DNA from: Rhodospirillales bacterium
Lineage (GTDB): Bacteria > Pseudomonadota > Alphaproteobacteria > Acetobacterales > Acetobacteraceae
NCBI GenBank assembly: GCA_015654825.1
Contig: JAATGE010000234.1
Location: 1 to 6,415 of the forward strand
Direction of reading: 5' to 3'
Length of the DNA stretch: 6,415 nucleotides
Of the stretch, positions 1-4,937 are shown piece after piece. Under the pieces are notes generated by a model. The model had not been told where the DNA came from and did no database searches. It was given only the letters and a program-made list of their open reading frames with translations. How positions within the stretch are numbered: the stretch's first letter is position 1; each line of letters starts with the position of its first letter. A program made the translations under genes and the position numbers.

Positions 1-903
1 ATGGGGGTCGGGTCACTCGGCTATGTAGTCGCCGAAACACGCGACCTGGCAGCCTGGCGACGCTTCGCTACCGACGTGCTGGGCCTGATGGAAGCAGCGC
101 CGCCCGCCACCGGCGGGCTGGCGTTCCGTATCGATGAGCGACCGTTCCGACTGCTTATTGTCGAAGGCGCCCGCGAAGGCTTTTCCACCGCCGGCCTCGA
201 GTTCGTATCTGAAGCGGAATACACTTCCGCGCTCGCCCGCCTGCGCGCCGCCGGTGTAACCGTCGAGGAAGCTTCGGCCGCGGACGCCCGCGCCCGCCAT
301 GCCCACGCCCTGGCGCGCTGCGCCGATCCGGACGGCAACAGGCTGGAACTGTATCACGGCCATGTGCTGGATTACGTGCCGTTTGTTTCACCGGCTGGTG
401 TCAGCGGTTTCGTCACCGGCAACATGGGTCTCGGCCACGTCGTGTTCCCGACGACCAAGCTCGAAGCCAGCCGCAGTTTCTTCGTCGATATGCTGGGCTT
501 CGGCGACACCGATCGGGTACGCGTTTTCCTGTCCCCGGATCCCGCCGATCCCGGCCTCGGCCTGTATTTCCTGCATTGCGACAATCCGCGCCACCACACC
601 GTCGCAATCGCGGAATTTCCGCAGCCGAGCGGCCTGATCCACATGATGGTGGAAACCAGATCGATCGACGATGTAGGCCGCGCGTTCGATCGCGCAGTGC
701 GCGACGGTGCCCACATCTCCGCCACAATCGGCCGCCACGCCAACGACAAGATGATTTCTTTTTACGTTCGTTCCCCAAGCGGATTTGATATCGAATATGG
801 CTGCGAAGGCTGGCAGGTGGACTGGTCCAGCTTCGTCCCAACTACCAGCCTGATCGACAGCATCTGGGGCCACAAATGGGATTTCGGCGCCCCGCCGGCC
901 TGA
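1..903 (+). CDS. Type I extradiol ring-cleavage dioxygenase (VOC family, HsaC/BphC-like)
   Basis: A 300-aa protein with two vicinal-oxygen-chelate modules (about residues 5-120 and 142-270), the usual size of type I extradiol dioxygenases, which use Fe(II) and O2 to cleave catechols next to the hydroxyls. Seen: the C-terminal module keeps the likely metal ligands H146 (GLGHVVF), H214 (LIHMMVE) and E265 (FDIEYG). It also keeps the second-sphere residues H199 (PRHHT), H246 (GRHAND) and Y255 (SFYVR), which match H195, H241 and Y250 of BphC as I recall them. An active enzyme is therefore likely, not a degenerate VOC protein. The start MGVGSLGY aligns with the usual family N-terminus, so the ATG at base 1 is probably genuine; its ribosome binding site lies outside the window. 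The C-terminal pattern GCEGWQVD…SIWGH resembles HsaC (3,4-DHSA dioxygenase of steroid degradation). A biphenyl-diol or other bicyclic catechol is equally possible. Family assignment is firm; the substrate is inferred. Confidence 0.9.
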   Translation: MGVGSLGYVVAETRDLAAWRRFATDVLGLMEAAPPATGGLAFRIDERPFRLLIVEGAREGFSTAGLEFVSEAEYTSALARLRAAGVTVEEASAADARARHAHALARCADPDGNRLELYHGHVLDYVPFVSPAGVSGFVTGNMGLGHVVFPTTKLEASRSFFVDMLGFGDTDRVRVFLSPDPADPGLGLYFLHCDNPRHHTVAIAEFPQPSGLIHMMVETRSIDDVGRAFDRAVRDGAHISATIGRHANDKMISFYVRSPSGFDIEYGCEGWQVDWSSFVPTTSLIDSIWGHKWDFGAPPA

Positions 904-910
904 TCGCGCC

Positions 911-1660
911 ATGCCCATCCATACCGAAATCCACGGCGCAACCGCGGAAATCATCATCGATCATCCGCCGGTCAACGCGCTGGATAGCGCCGGCTGGAAC
1001 GCATTGCCCGGCATTATCGCCGCCGCCGGCAATAATCCGGAAATCCGATGCCTGCTGATCCGCGCCACGGGCCGTGGCTTTTGCGCCGGCGTGGATATCA
1101 AGGAAATGCAGGCCCATCCCGAACGCATCGTGACCCTGAACGAGGGCAATTATCTCAGCTTCCGCGCCGTGCGCGCCTGCCCCGTGCCGGTCATTACTGC
1201 ACCGCACGGCTTTGTCATCGGCGGCGGCATCGGCCTGTGCGGCGCCAGCGACAGCATTATCGCGTCGGAAGATTGCTTTTTCTCGCTGCCCGAAATCGAC
1301 CGCGGCGCCATGGGCGGCGCCTCCCACCTCTCACGCATGCTGCCGCTGCACAAAGTGCGCGCGCTGTTTTTCACGGGCGGCCGCATTGGCGCCGCCGAGA
1401 TGTTTCGCCTGGGGGCCGTCGAGAAAGTCGTTGCGGCGGGGGTGCTACTGGATGAAGCGCGTGCCTTCGCCACAGTGATTGGCAGCAAAAGCCGCAAGGC
1501 GTTGGTGCTGGCAAAGCAGGCGCTGAACGGCATCGAAGGGCGCGACGTGGATCGCGATTACCGGTTCGAGCAGGGTTTTACACTTGAGATGTACATGCAT
1601 GAGGACAGCCAGCGGGCTCGGGACGCGTTCGTGGAAAGTAAGACGCAGGCTAAGTATTAG
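911..1660 (+). CDS. Enoyl-CoA hydratase/isomerase (crotonase) family protein, EchA20-like
   Basis: A 249-aa cytoplasmic crotonase-fold enzyme acting on a CoA thioester. Seen: the first oxyanion-hole segment GRGFCAGVDIKEM (55-67), the second GFVIGGGIGLCGASD (100-114), and a C-terminal helical part ending RFEQGFTLEMYM (218-229). Of the two catalytic glutamates of classical hydratases, the second is kept (E128 in LPEID), but the first position in the GGGxE pattern is glycine (G108), so simple enoyl-CoA hydration is doubtful. The combination GRGFxAGVDIKEMQ, GGGIGL and YRxEQGFT resembles, from memory, Mycobacterium tuberculosis EchA20, which hydrolytically opens the last steroid ring. The gene starts 7 nt after the dioxygenase stop, so the two are probably co-transcribed and translationally coupled. 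I see no good Shine-Dalgarno before the ATG and no other plausible start nearby. Superfamily membership is certain; the hydrolase role is inferred. Confidence 0.9.
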   Translation: MPIHTEIHGATAEIIIDHPPVNALDSAGWNALPGIIAAAGNNPEIRCLLIRATGRGFCAGVDIKEMQAHPERIVTLNEGNYLSFRAVRACPVPVITAPHGFVIGGGIGLCGASDSIIASEDCFFSLPEIDRGAMGGASHLSRMLPLHKVRALFFTGGRIGAAEMFRLGAVEKVVAAGVLLDEARAFATVIGSKSRKALVLAKQALNGIEGRDVDRDYRFEQGFTLEMYMHEDSQRARDAFVESKTQAKY

Positions 1661-1665
1661 GAAGG

Positions 1666-1682
1666 CCAGGGCTCTGCCCTGG
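1666..1682. repeat. Hairpin 1 (7-bp stem, 3-nt loop)
   Basis: CCAGGGC pairs with GCCCTGG around the loop TCT. It begins 5 nt after the crotonase stop codon, so the + strand transcript would fold it immediately. It has no following T-run, so it is a weak candidate for an intrinsic terminator but could protect the mRNA 3' end. Confidence 0.65.
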
Positions 1683-1687
1683 ACCCG

Positions 1688-1706
1688 CTGGGGCCTGAGG
1701 CCCCAG
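1688..1706. repeat. Hairpin 2 (8-bp stem, 3-nt loop)
   Basis: CTGGGGCC pairs perfectly with GGCCCCAG around the loop TGA, just 5 nt after hairpin 1. The pair of adjacent hairpins is typical of GC-rich palindromic intergenic elements. No T-tract follows. Confidence 0.65.
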
Positions 1707-1714
1707 ACCCCCGA

Positions 1715-1766
1715 TAGCGCTGCGCGGCGGGAGTCCACACGTGTAAACTCCCGCCGCGCAGCGCTA
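1715..1766. terminator. Perfect 20-bp stem-loop, possible bidirectional terminator
   Basis: Positions 1715-1734 are the exact reverse complement of 1747-1766, giving a 20-bp stem without a mismatch. The 12-nt loop (1735-1746) itself contains the 8-bp palindrome ACACGTGT (1737-1744). It lies midway between two convergent transcription units, which fits a bidirectional terminator or transcription barrier. Neither strand has the downstream U-tract of a classical intrinsic terminator, so termination is an inference. The element may instead be a mobile or REP-like palindrome. Confidence 0.45.
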
Positions 1767-1794
1767 ACGACAACGGCGGCACGCCGGCGGGGGT

Positions 1795-1814
1795 CCAGGG
1801 GGCGGAGCCCCTGG
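1795..1814. repeat. Hairpin 4 (7-bp stem, 6-nt loop)
   Basis: CCAGGGG pairs with CCCCTGG around GCGGAG. For the leftward fds transcript this is the first strong hairpin after the fdsD stop, 32 nt downstream. It is the inverted counterpart of hairpin 1 and has no T-run after it. Confidence 0.6.
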
Positions 1815-1846
1815 TCGGCGAAGCCTAACTATCGCTGTCGCCTTCC

Positions 1847-2065
1847 TCATCCCAATCCCGGCAGCACTGCCTTAACTAACGGGTCCAGCTTCAACCCCTC
1901 CGCGTGCTTCAGCAGCTCGGCCCGCATCTTCGGTGTCCAGAACGACAGGATATGCGTCCGCACGCCGTCCCGCGCCGTCTGCTCCGGGTAGGACCGGAAG
2001 AAGCTCGCGTTCTGGTTCGCCATGCGCGCCAGTTGTTCCGTCTCTCTGCTGCCGCTCTCGGTCAC
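1847..2065 (-). CDS. fdsD: NAD+-dependent formate dehydrogenase delta subunit
   Basis: A 72-aa protein of the FdsD family, the small accessory subunit of soluble NAD+-dependent formate dehydrogenases; in characterised systems it is needed for full activity or assembly of the FdsGBA complex. Seen: the family signature RMANQNASFFRSYPEQ (14-29) followed by HILSFWTPKMRAELLKH (38-54), comparable to the usual MANQI…FF…H…FW.PRMR pattern. There is no signal peptide or membrane segment. The start chosen is the GTG at 2063-2065: a GGAG (2073-2076) lies 7 nt before it, and it begins 4 nt after the fdsA stop, as expected for coupled translation. An ATG at codon 15 (2021-2023) would cut into the conserved region and is less likely. 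This is the last gene of the visible operon and it faces the palindromic spacer. Confidence 0.88.
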   Translation of the reverse strand: MTESGSRETEQLARMANQNASFFRSYPEQTARDGVRTHILSFWTPKMRAELLKHAEGLKLDPLVKAVLPGLG

Positions 2066-2069
2066 CGCA

Positions 2070-4922
2070 CTACTCCGCGGCCGGCGCCAATGCTTCGACG
2101 CGTTTCAGCGCCACCTCGTTCTCCGCGAACTGATCCTGCCAATCGGAAAGCCGGTTGGTCCGCCGTACCTGCACCGCCGTCACCTTGTATTCCGGGCAGT
2201 TCGTCGCCCAGTCGGAAAACTCCGACGTAATCACATTGGTGCCCGATTTCGCATGGTGGAACGTCGTGTAGACCACGCCCGGCTGCACGCGCTCGGTGAT
2301 GTGCGCATGCAGCGCCACCTCGCCGCTGCGGCTCGCCAGCAGCACCAGGTCGTCCTCGACAATGCCACGGCTTTCCGCGTCGAACGGATGAATTTCCAGT
2401 TCGTCCTCGCGATGCCACTTCTTGTTCTCGGTCCGCAAGGTCTGCGCGCCGACATTGTACTGCGACAATATCCGCCCGGTGGTGAGGATCAGCGGGAACC
2501 GCGCGCCGGTGCGCTCCTCCGTCGGCACATACTCGGTAATCATGAACTTGCCCAGCCCGCGCACGAACCGGTCCACATGCATCACCGGCGTGCCCAGCGG
2601 CGCCGCATCATTGCACGGCCATTGCACCGAACCGACCTCATCCAGCTTCGCATACGAAACGCCGGTGAAGGTTGCCGTCACCGCCGCGATCTCGTCCATG
2701 ATCTCGCTGGGATGGGTGTAGTGCATGGGGTAGCCCAGCGCGTTCGAAAGCGCCACCGTCACTTCCCAATCCGCCATGCCCGCCATCGGCGGCATCACCT
2801 TGCGCACGCGATTGATCCGGCGCTCGGCATTGGTAAAGGTCCCGTCCTTCTCGAGGAACGAGCTGCCCGGCAGGAAAACATGCGCGTATTTCGCGGTCTC
2901 GTTCAGGAACAGATCCTGCACCACCACGCACTCCATCGCCTCCAGCGCCGCGATCACATGCTTTGTGTTCGGGTCGGACTGCGCGATATCCTCGCCCTCG
3001 ATGTAGATGCCGCGGAAGCTGCCTTCCACCGCCTCGTCCAGCATGTTGTTGATGCGCAGCCCGGGATCGGACCGCAAATGCGCGCCCCACAGCCCCTCGA
3101 ACGTTTCGCGTGTCGCGTCGTCGGACACATGCCGGTAGCCGGTGAACTCGTGCGGGAACGAGCCCATGTCGCAGGCACCCTGCACATTGTTCTGGCCACG
3201 CAGCGGATTGATCCCCGCGCCGACATGGCCGATATTGCCCGTCGCCATCGCCAGATTGGCCATCGCCATCACGGTGGTCGAGCCCTGGCTGTGCTCGGTA
3301 ACCCCGAGGCCGTAATAGATCGCCGCGTTGTCGACGCTGGCATAAAGCCGCGCCGCCGCGCGCACATCGGCCGCCGGCACGCCGGTCATGGCCTCCACTT
3401 CCTCCGGCGCATTGCGCGGATCGGCAATGAAACGCGCCCAGCTCTCGAATTCCGCCAGGTCGCAGCGCGCGCGCACATAATCCTCGGCAACCAGCCCTTC
3501 GGTCACGATCACATGCGCCATGGCGTTCAGCACCGCCACGTTGGTGCCTGGCCGCAACGGCAGATGGTATGACGCCTGCACGTGCGGCGAGCGCACCAGG
3601 TCGATATGCCGCGGGTCCACCACGATCAGCTTGGCACCTTCCCGCAGCCGCTTCTTCATGCGCGAGGCAAATACCGGGTGGGCATCGGTCGGGTTGGCGC
3701 CGATCACCAGGATCACGTCGGCATGCGCCACGGAAGCAAAATCCTGCGTCCCCGCCGAGGTCCCGAGCGTCACTTTCAGCCCGTAGCCGGTCGGCGAGTG
3801 GCACACCCGCGCGCAGGTATCGACGTTATTGTTGCCAAAACCGGCGCGCACCAACTTTTGAATGAGATAGGTTTCTTCGTTGGTGCAGCGCGACGACGTG
3901 ATCGCGCCGATCGAATCCACGCCGTGCGCCGCCTGCAAACGGTGAAACTCGCTGGCGGCATGCGCGATCGCCTCGTCCCACGAAACCTCGCGCCAGGCAT
4001 CGGTGATTTTCGCCCGCACCATCGGCTTCAGCATGCGGTCCTTGTGCGTCGCATAGCCGTAAGCGAAACGGCCCTTGACGCAGGAATGCCCCTCGTTGGC
4101 GCCGCCGTGCTTGTAAGGCATCATGCGCACCACGGTCGAACCCTGCATTTCCGCCTTGAACGAGCAGCCGACGCCGCAATAGGCGCAGGTCGTGATCACC
4201 GAATGCTCCGGCTGCCCGTGCTCGATCACGCTCTTTTCGGTCAGCGTCGCGGTCGGGCAGGCCTGCACGCAGGCGCCGCACGATACGCACTCCGAGCCGA
4301 AGAAATCCGTCGCCCCCGGCGCCACGCGCGATTCAAACCCGCGCCCGGCAATGGTCAGCGCAAAGGTGCCCTGCACTTCCTCGCAGGCGCGCACGCACCG
4401 GTTGCACACGATGCATTTAGACGGATCATAGGTGAAATAGGGATTCGATTCGTCCTTGTTGACCGCGGGATTGTGCAGATGGTTATCGCCCTCGTAACCA
4501 TAGCGCACTTCGCGCAGGCCTACGGCGCCCGCCATATCCTGCAACTCGCAATCGCCGTTCGCGGCGCAGGTCAGGCAATCCAGCGGATGGTCGCTGATGT
4601 AAAGCTCCATGACGCCGCGCCGCAGTTTCGCCAGCCGTGCGGTCTGGGTATGCACCACCATGCCGTTTTCCGCCGGCGTCGTGCACGAAGCCGGCGTACC
4701 GCGCCGCCCATCGATTTCCACCAGGCACATCCGGCAACTGCCGAACGGCTCCAGGCTGTCGGTCGCGCACAATTTGGGAATCTGCGTTCCCACATGCATC
4801 GCCGCCGCCATCACGCTGGTCCCGGCCGGCACCGTCACGTTCTGGCCATCGATGGTCAGCGTAACAGTCGACTCGGAAACCCGGATCGGCGTGCCGTAGT
4901 CGATTTCCTTGATCAGCGACAT
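2070..4922 (-). CDS. fdsA: NAD+-dependent formate dehydrogenase alpha subunit (molybdopterin, catalytic)
   Basis: The catalytic subunit, 950 aa, oxidises formate to CO2 in the cytoplasm and feeds electrons to FdsB. Seen, in order: an N-terminal [2Fe-2S] ferredoxin domain (C52, C63, C66, C80); a His(Cys)3 [4Fe-4S] site (H112, C116, C119, C125); two ferredoxin-type [4Fe-4S] motifs (C170/173/176/180 and C212/215/218/222); the molybdopterin-oxidoreductase [4Fe-4S] motif (C246, C249, C253, C281); the bis-MGD catalytic domain; and a C-terminal dinucleotide-binding domain from about residue 805. The likely Mo/W ligand is C374, followed by H375, encoded by TGC CAC, so it is a cysteine and not a selenocysteine enzyme. 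R575 in NPLRGQNN sits 201 residues later, the spacing I recall for Rhodobacter capsulatus Cys386/Arg587. There is no Tat signal, consistent with the soluble class. It starts 13 nt after fdsB, with AGGAG (4933-4937) 10 nt before the ATG. Mo versus W cannot be told from sequence. Confidence 0.96.
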   Translation of the reverse strand: MSLIKEIDYGTPIRVSESTVTLTIDGQNVTVPAGTSVMAAAMHVGTQIPKLCATDSLEPFGSCRMCLVEIDGRRGTPASCTTPAENGMVVHTQTARLAKLRRGVMELYISDHPLDCLTCAANGDCELQDMAGAVGLREVRYGYEGDNHLHNPAVNKDESNPYFTYDPSKCIVCNRCVRACEEVQGTFALTIAGRGFESRVAPGATDFFGSECVSCGACVQACPTATLTEKSVIEHGQPEHSVITTCAYCGVGCSFKAEMQGSTVVRMMPYKHGGANEGHSCVKGRFAYGYATHKDRMLKPMVRAKITDAWREVSWDEAIAHAASEFHRLQAAHGVDSIGAITSSRCTNEETYLIQKLVRAGFGNNNVDTCARVCHSPTGYGLKVTLGTSAGTQDFASVAHADVILVIGANPTDAHPVFASRMKKRLREGAKLIVVDPRHIDLVRSPHVQASYHLPLRPGTNVAVLNAMAHVIVTEGLVAEDYVRARCDLAEFESWARFIADPRNAPEEVEAMTGVPAADVRAAARLYASVDNAAIYYGLGVTEHSQGSTTVMAMANLAMATGNIGHVGAGINPLRGQNNVQGACDMGSFPHEFTGYRHVSDDATRETFEGLWGAHLRSDPGLRINNMLDEAVEGSFRGIYIEGEDIAQSDPNTKHVIAALEAMECVVVQDLFLNETAKYAHVFLPGSSFLEKDGTFTNAERRINRVRKVMPPMAGMADWEVTVALSNALGYPMHYTHPSEIMDEIAAVTATFTGVSYAKLDEVGSVQWPCNDAAPLGTPVMHVDRFVRGLGKFMITEYVPTEERTGARFPLILTTGRILSQYNVGAQTLRTENKKWHREDELEIHPFDAESRGIVEDDLVLLASRSGEVALHAHITERVQPGVVYTTFHHAKSGTNVITSEFSDWATNCPEYKVTAVQVRRTNRLSDWQDQFAENEVALKRVEALAPAAE
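2073..2076 (-). promoter_or_regulatory. Shine-Dalgarno of fdsD inside the end of fdsA
   Basis: On the - strand GGAG is followed directly by the last bases of the fdsA stop and then by a GTG 7 nt downstream. It decides the GTG start of fdsD over the later in-frame ATG and implies translational coupling to fdsA. Confidence 0.6.
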
Positions 4923-4932
4923 CTCGACTTAA

Positions 4933-4937
4933 CTCCT
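4933..4937 (-). promoter_or_regulatory. Shine-Dalgarno of fdsA overlapping the fdsB stop
   Basis: On the - strand the sequence reads TAGGAG: the TAG stop of fdsB (4936-4938) shares bases with the AGGAG ribosome binding site of fdsA, 10 nt before its ATG. This couples termination of FdsB to initiation of FdsA and supports a single transcript. Confidence 0.7.

Larger units (their letters stand above)
1666..1814. repeat. Composite palindromic repeat with inverted outer arms
   Basis: The outer left arm (1666-1686) and outer right arm (1791-1814) are near-perfect inverted copies. The reverse complement of the left reads GGGTCCAGGGCAGAGCCCTGG, while the right reads GGGTCCAGGGGGCGGAGCCC followed by CTGG. 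Each arm is itself a hairpin. Inside them, GACCCCCG (1706-1713) is complementary to CGGGGGTC (1788-1795), so the central stem-loop can sit on a larger enclosing stem. This architecture resembles the REP/BIME-like intergenic repeats common in GC-rich alphaproteobacteria. Only one copy is present in the window, so its repetitive nature in the genome is inferred. Confidence 0.6.
1661..1846. other. Convergent intergenic region with palindromic array
   Basis: This 186-nt spacer separates the stop of the crotonase gene from the stop of fdsD on the opposite strand. Positions 1666-1814 are almost wholly made of palindromes, listed separately. The 32 nt from 1815 to 1846, next to fdsD, show only a small GGC-TTC-GCC hairpin when read on the - strand (1817-1825). 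I see no convincing gene, promoter or RNA gene; open frames across it are extensions of high-GC shadow frames. Because both flanking transcription units point into it, the region needs no promoter and should hold terminators. Confidence 0.8.

Noticed and set aside
1584..1991. 135-codon + strand frame crossing the palindromic spacer
   Set aside because: It starts inside the crotonase gene, reads through all four hairpins and ends opposite fdsD. The content is repeat-derived and resembles no protein I know.
2022..3572. 516-codon open frame on the + strand
   Set aside because: It lies opposite fdsA, whose cofactor motifs are all intact. Its translation is rich in Arg and His with no recognisable domain, as expected from the antisense of a high-GC gene.
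3801..3803. Possible selenocysteine at the formate dehydrogenase active site
   Set aside because: The codon on the - strand is TGC (cysteine), not TGA, and no in-frame stop occurs in fdsA.
911..4922. Functional link between the ring-cleavage genes and formate dehydrogenase
   Set aside because: The two groups are convergent and separated by a hairpin array, so they do not share a transcript. Nothing in the sequence ties formate to the ring-cleavage step.
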